Positions 28,975 through 38,595 are shown, numbered from the stretch's first letter. The stretch: DNA of 47,029 nt from Pseudoalteromonas amylolytica (GCF_001854605.1 NZ_MKJU01000024.1:1-47029); one strand, 5' to 3'. The notes: a model not told the origin generated them from the sequence alone. Numbers and translations are program-made.

Positions 28975-31918
28975 ATCGGTCACATCAGGTACCGCACGCA
29001 ATGTGCGCGATTTAAATCAATTGCCGGTTGCCATACGAAAACAAGTGGCTGCAAACGAGCGACTAGGTGCAAGCCAGGCATCGCTGATGCGACAACAAAC
29101 CTCTATGGGCCATCAACTCGGTATTTTGCAAAGCGGTTACCATGGTTTAGCGGGGGCGATATCTGGTATTGTAAGTTTAGGCTCTGCCGCGATGTTTGTG
29201 CGCGACACAGGTAACGCGCAGTTGCTCGATACGCGGCTAAGGGGGTTAACCAGCTCAGCGCGTGAGTATAATGCGGTGCAAAACTATCTATTTGCAACAG
29301 CCGATAGGCTAAACACAAGCTACACCACCCTTGCTGATTCGTACTCTAAAATACTCAACTTGCAAGATGTCGGTATTATAACTCAAAGCCAAGGCATACA
29401 AATACTTGAGGGCTTTGCTAATGCGGCCGCTAAAACAGGCGCTGGTAACGAGCAGCTAAAACAAAGCTTGTTTGGTATGACTCAAGGTATGACGACGGGT
29501 GTGCTTAAGGCAGAAGAGCTAAACCAAGTGACTGAACCACTCCCAGGCTTGTTGCAAAAGTTAGATAAAGCGGCAGGCACAGCTGCAGGCGGCTTTAGAC
29601 ACATGGTGAATGATGGCAAAGTCACCAGTCAAATGTTTAAGCGCTACCTCATCAAAGCGTTAAATGAGTATGCAGGCGCGGCCGAGGCCACTGAGGGCAA
29701 AATTAACGCAAGCTTTGCGGAAATGGGCAACGAGTATCAGCGTTTAATACGTGAGTATGAAAAGCCCGTAAACTTTGCGGTTACTAACGTAGTTAGTGTG
29801 ATTAAAAGCGCGATGGTTGAGCTACGTGAAAATAAGAGCTTGGTTGAGGGGCTAACCACATCGGCCACGGCGCTTGCCATTGTGCTTGGCTCAAAATTGG
29901 TGGGCAGTGCTGCACAATCCGCCACTGCGTTTGCAAGCCAAGCTATTTCGAAAAACAGAGCACTACAAGCAAGTTTAGCACTCGCAGCACAAGAGCAACG
30001 CAGTGCTGTAATACAGCATAAAGCAGCGGTACAAGCGCAGCAATTTGCACAACATCAACTAAACGTAGCCCGCACAACAGAGCTAAGAAGCCGCGCCATT
30101 GCGCAATTAGCGATTGCAAATCAACGCGCTGTAGCAACGCAAGCGACTCTCACAGCAGCTACAAATACGTATACCGCTGCGGCTAGTCGAGCCAGTGTTG
30201 CTGCTCGTGCTGCGTCTGGCGCAATGGCACTAATGGGTGGACCAGTTGGGGCAGCAATGATGGCAGGTTTAGCCATTGCCTACTTTGCGACACAAGGTGA
30301 TACAGGCGCACGTTCAGCAAGCGAATTGAAAGGTAGAGTTGATGAACTAGCGGGCGGATTTGATAAATTAACAACTAAAGCACGTGCTGCAAGGCTTGTT
30401 GAAGTAAACCGCACATTTGAATCAACCAGCGAGCAAATCCAAAAAGCTAAGCAAGAGATAAAGCAGCTAAAACATGAGGTTGAAAACGGGATCTTAATCT
30501 CTAACAATTCAATTTTTGGGGTTGGCCAAATGGCCCGTCTTTCTCTTAGCAAAAATCAAATCAAAGAATCTAACGAAAAAATTACATTACAAGAGGCCCA
30601 AGTTGAGAAGTTGGTTGCAGAGCAAAATCGTTTGCTTGAGCTACAAAAAAAGCTGAAGGCAGAAATTGCAAAACCAGAGCCAAAGCTCGAAGGCAAAAAG
30701 CCAGAAGTAACAGCCCAAAGTGAACTACCCGAAAACATCAAACGCTTACAAGCCAGCTTGCTCAGTGAAGAAGCAGCACTTAAACACAGTTACAACAAAC
30801 GCAAAAAGATGGTTGAAACGGCGCGTGATAATGATGCGGCTAACACCAATAAATACAACGCCATCTTAAAGCAACTTGAGGCGAAATATAGCGATGATTT
30901 AATACAGCTTAAAGAGAAAAAAGAAGCTGAAAAAACACGTATACAAAACCAAGCGGAACGTAAACGTAAAAACGACCAACGGGCAGCGCTTGAAAACCGC
31001 ATTGCGCAAGTTAAAGGCTTTGCTAACCGTGAAGCACTGGAAGCTTACAATAGTACGTTGCAAGTTGAGCAAGCTCGACAGCAAGCGCGCATCGATGCAA
31101 AACGACGTGGGCAACTTGGTTTAGCTGCGAATGACGATGCAGGTGAAATAAAATACAACACAGATAATGAGATTAGAGACTTAGAACGCCAGCAAGAACT
31201 ACTGGCTGCTGAAGGTTTTCAATCGGAGATGGAAAAGCGCGAATGGGATCATCAAGAGCGCTTGATGCAGCTAAAAACTAAAAATACGGGGGCGTTGCAA
31301 CAACACCTTGTTCAATTTGCAAACTGGGAGAAGAAAAACGCTGCTGAAAAATCTGATGCTGTATTAGGATTAGGTGCGGCAGGTTTACAAGCGCTTGGGC
31401 AGCAAAGCAAAACCGCCTTTAAAATGTACAAAGCGTTTGCAATTAGCCAGGCACTAATCAAAACCTATGAGTCAGCAACAGGCGCTTATGCTGCGCTATC
31501 CCCTATTCCGGTGGTCGGCCCTGCCCTTGGTGCGGCAGCCGCAGCTGCTGCGGTGGCTATGGGTATGGCCCAAGTTAGGCAAATTAAAGCACAGCAACCC
31601 GCAGGTATTGCACACGGTGGTTTAGATTACGTACCAAACGAAAGCACCTATCTACTACAGCGGGGCGAGCGTGTTCTTTCACCTAAGCAAAACGTAGAAA
31701 TTAGTTCAATGGCTCGCCATTACAACGCGGGTGAACGGCAGGGAAATGCTGGTCCTATCAACTTTAACATTACCAATCAGATTGTAGTACAAGGCGGCGC
31801 AGATGAAGCGAGTTCTAATCGCGTTGGACAAGATATAGGTAAGCAAATCACCGCGTTGATCGTTAAAGACATTCAAGAGAATGGTGTTATTATCAAGTCA
31901 ATTAGAAGTGCGGCTTAG
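28925..31918 (+). CDS. Tail tape measure protein
   Basis: 997 residues. The N-terminal TMP domain (IVSLGSAAMFVRDTGNAQLL, SYTTLADSYSKILNLQDVGI, GNEQLKQSLFGMTQGMTTGV) is followed by a hydrophobic patch (about 425-455, MALMGGPVGAAMMAGLAIAY), a long coiled-coil region and a C-terminal end GGLDYVPNESTYLLQRGERV. At about 0.15 nm per residue the tail would be roughly 150 nm long, a length typical of siphophages (estimate). AAAGG precedes the ATG. It overlaps the T frame by 50 nt. Confidence 0.93.
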   Translation: MSNKDLNLALRLRYEGKSVTSGTARNVRDLNQLPVAIRKQVAANERLGASQASLMRQQTSMGHQLGILQSGYHGLAGAISGIVSLGSAAMFVRDTGNAQLLDTRLRGLTSSAREYNAVQNYLFATADRLNTSYTTLADSYSKILNLQDVGIITQSQGIQILEGFANAAAKTGAGNEQLKQSLFGMTQGMTTGVLKAEELNQVTEPLPGLLQKLDKAAGTAAGGFRHMVNDGKVTSQMFKRYLIKALNEYAGAAEATEGKINASFAEMGNEYQRLIREYEKPVNFAVTNVVSVIKSAMVELRENKSLVEGLTTSATALAIVLGSKLVGSAAQSATAFASQAISKNRALQASLALAAQEQRSAVIQHKAAVQAQQFAQHQLNVARTTELRSRAIAQLAIANQRAVATQATLTAATNTYTAAASRASVAARAASGAMALMGGPVGAAMMAGLAIAYFATQGDTGARSASELKGRVDELAGGFDKLTTKARAARLVEVNRTFESTSEQIQKAKQEIKQLKHEVENGILISNNSIFGVGQMARLSLSKNQIKESNEKITLQEAQVEKLVAEQNRLLELQKKLKAEIAKPEPKLEGKKPEVTAQSELPENIKRLQASLLSEEAALKHSYNKRKKMVETARDNDAANTNKYNAILKQLEAKYSDDLIQLKEKKEAEKTRIQNQAERKRKNDQRAALENRIAQVKGFANREALEAYNSTLQVEQARQQARIDAKRRGQLGLAANDDAGEIKYNTDNEIRDLERQQELLAAEGFQSEMEKREWDHQERLMQLKTKNTGALQQHLVQFANWEKKNAAEKSDAVLGLGAAGLQALGQQSKTAFKMYKAFAISQALIKTYESATGAYAALSPIPVVGPALGAAAAAAAVAMGMAQVRQIKAQQPAGIAHGGLDYVPNESTYLLQRGERVLSPKQNVEISSMARHYNAGERQGNAGPINFNITNQIVVQGGADEASSNRVGQDIGKQITALIVKDIQENGVIIKSIRSAA

Positions 31919-31933
31919 ATTAAGGGAAATGAC

Positions 31934-32947
31934 TTGTATACATTAATTTTAACAATTTTCATCATTTGCATTATTTTATCTAAGCGGCGTTGGCCAGATA
32001 TCGTATCAAAATTATTCAATAGGTTTTTTTTAGGTTTTTTGCTCATTTTTTCTTTAGCTATTCTGCTCATCTATGAGATAAGCTTCGGTATTGATTCGAG
32101 TAATACTCATGACTTTGAATTGTGGGAAAGCGTCGCCGTTTATTTTAACAACATGCTACAACCCATTTTACTCGCTGCGAGTATATTTCTTCTCTACAAG
32201 ACATGGCGAACAAGCGAAACTGAGTTAAAAGAAACAAGAGAGGTCCTAAAATCTCAAACAAAAGCTCAGTACACCCAACATAACTTTGAAATTTTTAGCC
32301 ATCGCTTAGAAAAGTTTAAAGAAGTTGGAAATACCAACTTAAGTACCTTTCATTACAAAAATGTTTTTTATGAATTAGTGGGAGAATTAACCAATACATC
32401 TCATCCTCGATTCAGTAAAATTCACAATTATGCGAATGAAACTCTAAAAAGTGACCGATCCAGTCAAGAAACTGTAAGCAAAGCTCTAAAATTTTTAGGG
32501 GTTGAGAACGAGTTTTATGATAACGCTGATGATGAACAGACAACAATTTTATTGCATCTTTCGTATATAATTTATAACAGTAAAAAAACACCTCTTGAAT
32601 TAATACACGGGGGAGCTGTTGATTCAGTAAATGATGTAAACATTCAGGTAGAAGCTGAAACATTTATCCCTTACAAACATTATGTAAATTGTGCTTTGTT
32701 AGCCGATTTTGCCAAGCATTACTCCCAATCCCCTCATGAAGCAGAATTTATGGTGCGGTTTAGAAAACTTCTAACACACATAATGGAAATAAAGTGCGAT
32801 GTTACTAGAAAGCTCCTTTCAGAAGAGCTCTTATGCACAATTAGCTACCGGAGGTTGGAGCAAAGCTTATCAGTTGTTCCAGATCTCTTTGAGGATGATT
32901 TGTTAAGTTTTATCAGGTCTGAACTAAGAGAGCGCTCAACCATGTAA
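31934..32947 (+). CDS. putAbiC-like membrane defence protein (moron)
   Basis: 337 residues from a TTG at 31934 with AAGGGA upstream; there is no in-frame ATG near. Three hydrophobic segments (LILTIFIICIILS, FFLGFLLIFSLAILLIYEIS, LQPILLAASIFLLYKTW) are followed by a charged region KETREVLKSQTKAQYTQHNF and a helical cytoplasmic part. This order fits the 'putative phage abortive infection protein' group. It is richer in AT than its neighbours and interrupts tail genes, both signs of a late addition. It would protect a lysogen against other phages; inferred. Its last codon and stop (ATG TAA) lie within the 17-bp late motif. Confidence 0.7.
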   Translation: MYTLILTIFIICIILSKRRWPDIVSKLFNRFFLGFLLIFSLAILLIYEISFGIDSSNTHDFELWESVAVYFNNMLQPILLAASIFLLYKTWRTSETELKETREVLKSQTKAQYTQHNFEIFSHRLEKFKEVGNTNLSTFHYKNVFYELVGELTNTSHPRFSKIHNYANETLKSDRSSQETVSKALKFLGVENEFYDNADDEQTTILLHLSYIIYNSKKTPLELIHGGAVDSVNDVNIQVEAETFIPYKHYVNCALLADFAKHYSQSPHEAEFMVRFRKLLTHIMEIKCDVTRKLLSEELLCTISYRRLEQSLSVVPDLFEDDLLSFIRSELRERSTM

Positions 32948-32989
32948 ACCACTTTCCACCCTCCCTCACCGCTCCATAATTTTTATACT
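32942..32989 (+). promoter_or_regulatory. Candidate activator-dependent late promoter (tail tip operon)
   Basis: ATGTAAACCACTTTCCA (32942-32958) is identical to 23066-23082. A -10-like TATACT starts at 32984, 25 bp after the motif (24 bp at the other copy), and the next gene starts 66 bp after the motif (60 bp at the other). Placement and spacing match the copy before the head operon. Confidence 0.6.
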
Positions 32990-33024
32990 CGCTCTAACGA
33001 TTCGAACACGAGCGATGAGAAATA

Positions 33025-33630
33025 ATGGAGCATTTACCACTCCCCAAACCCCCAAAATCTTGTGTATTTAGGCTAGTACCTAATAGCCAGTTACACGTTA
33101 ATAAAGCGAATAACGCCACCGAAGTATTTGATAATGAGGGTGCATACTGGGAATTTGAAATTGAACTGAACAATGTGCCTGAAGCTGAAGCGTTGGTGCT
33201 CGACGCGTTTTTAGCAAAGCTGCGCGGCTCAGTTGGTGCGTTCCTAATGCATGACTATCGCTACGAGCAAACACAGTTAACCACAAATGCGTATGTAAGC
33301 GGTTCATACCAGGACGGTAATACACTTGCTGTTACTAACCTACCTGCTGGCCAAACTTACGCGCGTGCAGGCGCAAAGATTCAAATCGGCACGGGCGCTG
33401 CCGCAGAGCTAAAAATCCTCACACAAGATGTTGTACCAGCAAGTTATGGCGCAACCATGCTGCACTTTGAGTCGCCCATGCGCCGCATTCCAGCGCATAA
33501 CACCCCTGTTTACTTTCGCCGTCCTGCGGGCGTGTTTCGGCTCGCTGATAACAAGCAAGGTTTGGCTGATGTGCAGTATAAAAATGGCATTGTAACGAGC
33601 TGGCGAATTAAAGGGCGGGAGGTGTTTTAA
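33025..33630 (+). CDS. Distal tail protein, lambda M/DUF2460-like position
   Basis: 201 residues, beta-rich: PKSCVFRLVPNSQLHVNKAN, AYWEFEIELNNVPEAEALVL, and FRRPAGVFRLADNKQGLADV. It is the first gene after the tape measure (apart from the moron) and is followed by DUF2163-like and DUF6950-like genes, as in gene-transfer agents and transposable siphophages. Family assignment is based mainly on context. The stop overlaps the next ATG (TAATG). Confidence 0.65.
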   Translation: MEHLPLPKPPKSCVFRLVPNSQLHVNKANNATEVFDNEGAYWEFEIELNNVPEAEALVLDAFLAKLRGSVGAFLMHDYRYEQTQLTTNAYVSGSYQDGNTLAVTNLPAGQTYARAGAKIQIGTGAAAELKILTQDVVPASYGATMLHFESPMRRIPAHNTPVYFRRPAGVFRLADNKQGLADVQYKNGIVTSWRIKGREVF

Positions 33631-34217
33631 TGGAGGCTGTCAAACTCTCGCTGATTGAGAAGCTACCAGCTGGCCGTATGCGCTATTTTGTGCGTTTAAA
33701 TTTGCCCGATGGTGATTTGCTGTTACACACAGGTGTTGGCGAACGCCGCTTTTTAGATGCCACTTGGCTCGGTTTGGGTGCACTTGGCCAAGTGAGCGAA
33801 ATACCCGCCAATGACTCAAATACGGTAAGCAGCATTCGCCTATCGCTCACCACCCCAAACTCTGACATTTTGGGCGAAGTTGCCGCCAATGACCCCATCG
33901 GCTCACAAGTGGATATTTACCTCGTGAGTGTTGATGAACATTACCGCGTAGATGAATACCAGTTAATCGAGAGCGGCTTTATTGCAACGTGTGACACCGA
34001 GCGCGGTGCACTCTCAAAAATTACCCTATCTGTTACGGGCGAGTCACAGCGCTGGCAGCAGGCCCGATTACATCAACGTTGGAATGATGCAACACAAAAA
34101 GCACTTTACCCGGGGGATGAATTTTTCTCAGAGCACGCATCAACCGTTGAAAATGTGTTGCCAGACACGCAACCAGGTGGACGTGTTGGAGGGCATGATG
34201 CATACCGTCGTCACTAA
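33630..34217 (+). CDS. Tail hub protein, DUF2163-like (lambda L analogue)
   Basis: 195 residues. SLIEKLPAGRMRYFVRLNLP, DATWLGLGALGQVSEIPAND and SSIRLSLTTPNSDILGEVAA with a beta-rich centre (QVDIYLVSVDEHYRVDEYQL) resemble DUF2163/baseplate hub proteins. The C-terminal part is shorter than usual. It overlaps the next gene by 20 nt. Confidence 0.7.
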   Translation: MEAVKLSLIEKLPAGRMRYFVRLNLPDGDLLLHTGVGERRFLDATWLGLGALGQVSEIPANDSNTVSSIRLSLTTPNSDILGEVAANDPIGSQVDIYLVSVDEHYRVDEYQLIESGFIATCDTERGALSKITLSVTGESQRWQQARLHQRWNDATQKALYPGDEFFSEHASTVENVLPDTQPGGRVGGHDAYRRH

Positions 34218-34599
34218 TTTAAATGAGTATCTAGAAAGCTGTTGGGCGAAATCATTTGCGTTTGGCCAGTTTGATTGCTGTTTGTTTGTAGCAGACTGGA
34301 TTAAGTATGTACGCGGCTTTGACCCTGCCCCAGAGCGTGGCACTTACACTACGCTTAAACAGGGTTTAAACATCATTAAAAACGACTTTAAACACACATT
34401 TGAGCAACGTTTAAACGTGAAACCTACATCTGTGGGTTTTGCCCAGCGTGGCGATGTGGCTTTGTGTGAACATGAAAATGAGTTAGTCGGTGGTATCGTT
34501 GGCCTTGGCTGCGTGTATTGCGTGTCTGATGAGGGGGTAACTACCCTGCCCCTAAACTCTCTGCGCTACGTTTATGCGCTGGAGGATATCCATGAGTAA
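34198..34599 (+). CDS. Tail peptidase-like protein (DUF6950/NlpC-P60 place)
   Basis: 133 residues from the ATG at 34198 (GGAGGG upstream; a tandem ATG at 34195 has too little spacing). FGQFDCCLFVADWIKYVRGF gives a Cys (C27/C28) in the position of the NlpC/P60-like nucleophile seen in DUF6950; GFAQRGDVALCEH is the usual second motif. In lambda the K protein has a similar role in tail-tip assembly or cell-wall passage. A phased TTTAAA array lies in its coding sequence. Confidence 0.72.
   Translation: MHTVVTNLNEYLESCWAKSFAFGQFDCCLFVADWIKYVRGFDPAPERGTYTTLKQGLNIIKNDFKHTFEQRLNVKPTSVGFAQRGDVALCEHENELVGGIVGLGCVYCVSDEGVTTLPLNSLRYVYALEDIHE
34354..34415. repeat. Phased TTAAA array inside a coding gene
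   Basis: CTTAAA 34354, TTTAAA 34365, ATTAAA 34375, TTTAAA 34387, degenerate ATTTGA 34398, TTTAAA 34410; steps 11, 10, 12, 11, 12 bp. It lies in the DUF6950-like gene and codes for LKQGLNIIKNDFKHTFEQRL. Confidence 0.65.
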
Positions 34600-37500
34600 G
34601 GTGGTAGGAAAAGTTGGAGATGTAGCTGAGAGCATATGGGATGCGACAGTTGGGGCCGTGTTTGATAAATTAATGCCTGATATTGACCAGCCAGAGCAAG
34701 ACAAAGCAACACTCGCTAAAGGCTTACAAAAAGGCATTGATAAACCACGCCGTATCACATTTGGCCGTGACCGTATTGGCGGTGTAATTGCACACCAAGC
34801 TACAGTTGAACGTGGCGACAAAGAAATCATTCAGCTGATTGTCCTGATCAACGGCGCGCCCATTGATGCACTGGAAGGTATCTACATTGCCAATAAACCA
34901 CTCTCAGACTATACGGCGGGCACTTATGACTACGTTCTTGCAGACGGTAGACACACAAGTGCTATACAACTGGCTGTGCAGCGTATGGAGGGGTGGACGA
35001 CTCAGCATATTGGACATGGCCAAGCGCACATCTATTTAGAGTTTGAGAACAATCGTGATGAATTTCCCGACGGAATTAGTGACTGTGAGTTCTTAATACG
35101 CGGTGCACGTGTATGGGACCCGCGCGACACAAGCCAAAACCCAGACAATGCATCAACATGGAAATGGTCACAAAATGCAGTGCTATGCACCCTGCACTAC
35201 GTGCGGTTCTACGGCGCGAATCATGTACCAACAAATCATTTGCCGTTGAACTGGTGGAAAGCAGCAGCCAACGTATGTGATGAGCAAGTACCCTACACCA
35301 CAGCCAGTGGCCAAACTAAACACGAACCACGCTACACCGTCAACGGTACGTTTTCATTTACGTCAAAGCCTCTCGAAGTGTTGCAGCAGCTAGAGCGTAG
35401 TTTTGCTGGGAAAGTTTTCAGGCAAATGGGCCATTGGTATGTTCGGGTCGGTGCCTGGTATGGCAACCCGTCGTACACAGTCACAATGGCGGATATTCGC
35501 GGTGATGTAAAAATCAAATGGCACGCTGATTTGCGTTCGCGCGCAAACATCGTGCGCGCCCAGTTTGTTGATCCAAACCAGCAATATGAGCGTACCGATG
35601 CCCCGCCAATTGTTGCTGACGGGTATTTGAATTCCGATGGCCAGCAACTGGAACAAACGTTAAACCTACCGTTTGTGCGCAGTAGCGCGACGGCCCAGCG
35701 CCTAGCTGCAATACACCTAGAGCAAACACGACTAGGCGCAATAGAATTGCCACTTAGGCACGTTGGCTTGCGTGCAGCAGTCGGTAGAACCATCAAAGTA
35801 AATATACCCGAGTATCATATACACAATAAAACATATCGCGTTGTTGAGCGTAAGTTTAACATCGGTGGCTCTGTCACAATTCAGTGTGTTGAAGACAGCC
35901 CAGGCATTTGGCAAGACGGTATGGTACCAGGTGTAAAAGACCTGACACCAAACACAAACTACGTGCCAGGACAACTCAAGCCCGTTGAGGCGTTAACCGC
36001 CTCATTGCGTTCCGATGGGCAATACCAACTAACATGGACACACGACACGCCCGATGCCGTTGAGCACTATCTCGTTGATGTGTATTTGTTAGAGCCGTTA
36101 GACGAAGAACCTGAGCCAGATGCTGAGCTACCACTAAAACGCGAGATGAGCCGTGTTGACCGACAGCGCGTTAACTTCCCAATTGCGCTACTGAGAAACC
36201 TACAGGTTGGCGAGTACATCGTAAAAGTGAGCGCGGTGAATGTACGCGGTAAGTCCAGTGTCCCCAACGCGCTTGAATTCGCTATTGATATACCCCAGTC
36301 GCCACAGATTAATGTCGACGTCAGCGATGTGAGTGTGACGCTTTCAGCCGTGTTAAATGATGACACGCTGGGTACTACGGTTGAATGGCAGTGGCTCGGC
36401 ACCGAGGACGACCCTACAACTAGCCCTATAGTGACGTCTAACGTTTACACAAAAAATGGGTTAACCCCGCGCACAACATATCAATATCAATGCCGCGCAA
36501 TCAACGAAATTGGCGCGAGTGAATGGACCATTTACAGTGTAACAACAGAAAGTGCTGTTAATCATATTCCTTTATCAACCCTATCATTTGAGCTTGAGCA
36601 AAGTCCCTCATGGACAGGCCTTGGTACGGGGTGGATGCCAGATACGCTGGTGCACACAGCGCGCGTCGTATTAATCAACAAAGTGACAAAAGAGGAATTG
36701 GCATACCAGGCGTTCACCGTCTCATTAGATGACTCAAACGACGCGCTGATTTTTATAGAACTGACTGACGATAGACTCAACAAAACGGAGTTGCCATTAG
36801 AATTAAATATAGATGAGAACGGCACCAGCTCAGTCACAGTCACAGCAACCCATGACAGCGAAATCTCACGTCAAACATTTAGTGTTGTGGGCGTTGGCCC
36901 GAAAGATCTTGAAGAAATCACAGAGCGTTTTGAAGAGTTAGATGCGATTGCAGAATCCGTGTTAGAGCAAGCCCTCAACGCTGAACAAATTTTTGATGCT
37001 GATTTACACAGCACGCTACAGCTAGAGCAAAAAACAGATACAACGAATGCGACAATCAATGAGTTTGTTGCTGTACAAGCTTCTGAAAATGAGGCCATGG
37101 CTCTGAAAGTCAGTACCATCACGTCTGAAGTAGACGCGAATAAAGCGCAAATTGTTGATGTGAGCCAAACGCTGGCGACAACTGAACAAGCGCTAGCAAC
37201 AAAAATTACACAGTTAACGTCGACTGTAGACAATAATCATGCGCAGCTAACGACGTATTACATCACACGCGCAGACGCAGAAAGTGCTGTTTCACAAGCA
37301 AAGACTGAACTACAAAGCCAAGTCGATGCAAATTTGGCGTACCTTAATCAAACGTTTTATACCTCAGCTGATACGGAAGAAGCGATTGCAGCAAAGGTGG
37401 ATGTACTGCGCTCTGAAGTTGACGGCAACCACGCTCAAATAACTGACAACTACTATACAAAAGTTGCCGCTGATGAAGCGATTGCCGCAAAGGTGGATGT

Positions 37501-38593
37501 ACTGCGCTCTGAAGTTGACGACAACCACGCTCAAATAACTGGCAACTACTATACAAAAGTTGCGGCGGATGAAGCGATAGCAGCGAAGGTGAATGTACTG
37601 CGCTCTGAAGTAGACGACACAATTACAGGCCTAGACGAGGTTTATTTTACAAGAGCCGACGAGGATAGCGCATTATCGGAATTTGTTCGCAATGTGAATG
37701 TGAGTACGCCAAGCGGCACAGCCAGTGTCGTTAGTGTAATGAGCGCTCATGCTAACCAGCTCGGTGAATTAGAAGCGCGAGCCTCCCTAGGGGTAGATAT
37801 AAATGGGTATGTGACTGGGTTAGACATCACACCAGGTAAAATGAAATTTGCATCAAATACGTTTGAATGGGCACTTGGTTTAGATCACAGTTTACGCTCA
37901 ACTAACGGCTGGCTCGCTGGCTACAAAGGTAGCGATTATATGTGGTACATAACAGGTACTGGGGCTGCACAGCTTAGCTCTATGTCTGCAAAGTACAGTA
38001 TTAGTGTGGGTACAGAAACATCATATTCATCTGTTGGTGCGCGTATCCGCGCTGGCTACACGGGCGTAAACGTTAATGCAGAAAGATGGTCGCTCTATTC
38101 TGAAAGCGGTGAAGTTGGCCCGCACACCTCAGCGCATGAAACCCTGCTGCCCAAAGCGCTCACCCCAGAACCTGGGGATATTCTGTGTGATGATGAACTG
38201 ATGCATATCGCCAGTATCTCTAATGCGATTTGTACTGCCAAAATAAGTAGTACCCCGATGGATGTTACTGCCCGTGGCATTTATACCCGTCGCTACAATT
38301 TAACTGACTCACAACCTGCAGGGCTGAAAGGGTTTGAAGAGTGGGAGCAGCTGGCTTATTTATTCGATGTGGCTTGCATCAACGCAGGTGGTGAAGGGGC
38401 CATGAATGTGTGCGGCGAAGGCGGCGACTTACAAACGGGCGATTTAATTTGTTCAAGCTCCATGCTTGGCAAAGGCATGCGCCAACCTACCCAAAGTGAA
38501 GAGCGTTACACCATTGCACAGGTCCGCCACAACGTCACTTTCGATTCCCCCGACCAAGTGAAGTTGGTCGCCGTTATCTACAAGCGAGGTTAA
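34592..38593 (+). CDS. Tail tip/host specificity protein (lambda J-like)
   Basis: 1333 residues from the ATG at 34592 (GGAGG upstream). The N-terminal ring-forming region (RITFGRDRIGGVIAHQATVE, IIQLIVLINGAPIDALEGIY) is J-like. Two fibronectin-type III-like domains follow (about 470-680: GQYQLTWTHDTPDAVEHYLV, TPRTTYQYQCRAINEIGASE), then a long coiled-coil region (from about 770) with 32-residue repeats, and a C-terminal part with VCGEGGDLQTGDLICSS, a pattern found at the ends of many phage fibre proteins. It contacts the host receptor and triggers DNA release. Length is larger than lambda J (1132). Confidence 0.9.
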   Translation: MSKVVGKVGDVAESIWDATVGAVFDKLMPDIDQPEQDKATLAKGLQKGIDKPRRITFGRDRIGGVIAHQATVERGDKEIIQLIVLINGAPIDALEGIYIANKPLSDYTAGTYDYVLADGRHTSAIQLAVQRMEGWTTQHIGHGQAHIYLEFENNRDEFPDGISDCEFLIRGARVWDPRDTSQNPDNASTWKWSQNAVLCTLHYVRFYGANHVPTNHLPLNWWKAAANVCDEQVPYTTASGQTKHEPRYTVNGTFSFTSKPLEVLQQLERSFAGKVFRQMGHWYVRVGAWYGNPSYTVTMADIRGDVKIKWHADLRSRANIVRAQFVDPNQQYERTDAPPIVADGYLNSDGQQLEQTLNLPFVRSSATAQRLAAIHLEQTRLGAIELPLRHVGLRAAVGRTIKVNIPEYHIHNKTYRVVERKFNIGGSVTIQCVEDSPGIWQDGMVPGVKDLTPNTNYVPGQLKPVEALTASLRSDGQYQLTWTHDTPDAVEHYLVDVYLLEPLDEEPEPDAELPLKREMSRVDRQRVNFPIALLRNLQVGEYIVKVSAVNVRGKSSVPNALEFAIDIPQSPQINVDVSDVSVTLSAVLNDDTLGTTVEWQWLGTEDDPTTSPIVTSNVYTKNGLTPRTTYQYQCRAINEIGASEWTIYSVTTESAVNHIPLSTLSFELEQSPSWTGLGTGWMPDTLVHTARVVLINKVTKEELAYQAFTVSLDDSNDALIFIELTDDRLNKTELPLELNIDENGTSSVTVTATHDSEISRQTFSVVGVGPKDLEEITERFEELDAIAESVLEQALNAEQIFDADLHSTLQLEQKTDTTNATINEFVAVQASENEAMALKVSTITSEVDANKAQIVDVSQTLATTEQALATKITQLTSTVDNNHAQLTTYYITRADAESAVSQAKTELQSQVDANLAYLNQTFYTSADTEEAIAAKVDVLRSEVDGNHAQITDNYYTKVAADEAIAAKVDVLRSEVDDNHAQITGNYYTKVAADEAIAAKVNVLRSEVDDTITGLDEVYFTRADEDSALSEFVRNVNVSTPSGTASVVSVMSAHANQLGELEARASLGVDINGYVTGLDITPGKMKFASNTFEWALGLDHSLRSTNGWLAGYKGSDYMWYITGTGAAQLSSMSAKYSISVGTETSYSSVGARIRAGYTGVNVNAERWSLYSESGEVGPHTSAHETLLPKALTPEPGDILCDDELMHIASISNAICTAKISSTPMDVTARGIYTRRYNLTDSQPAGLKGFEEWEQLAYLFDVACINAGGEGAMNVCGEGGDLQTGDLICSSSMLGKGMRQPTQSEERYTIAQVRHNVTFDSPDQVKLVAVIYKRG
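37379..37620 (+). repeat. Tandem 96-bp (32-residue) repeats in the tip protein
   Basis: Units start at 37379, 37475 and 37571 (third partial). Each encodes EAIAAKVDVLRSEVD(G/D)NHAQ followed by ITxNYYTKVAAD. The 96-bp period keeps the frame. They extend the coiled-coil stalk and could vary in copy number by recombination. Confidence 0.9.
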
Positions 38594-38595
38594 TC

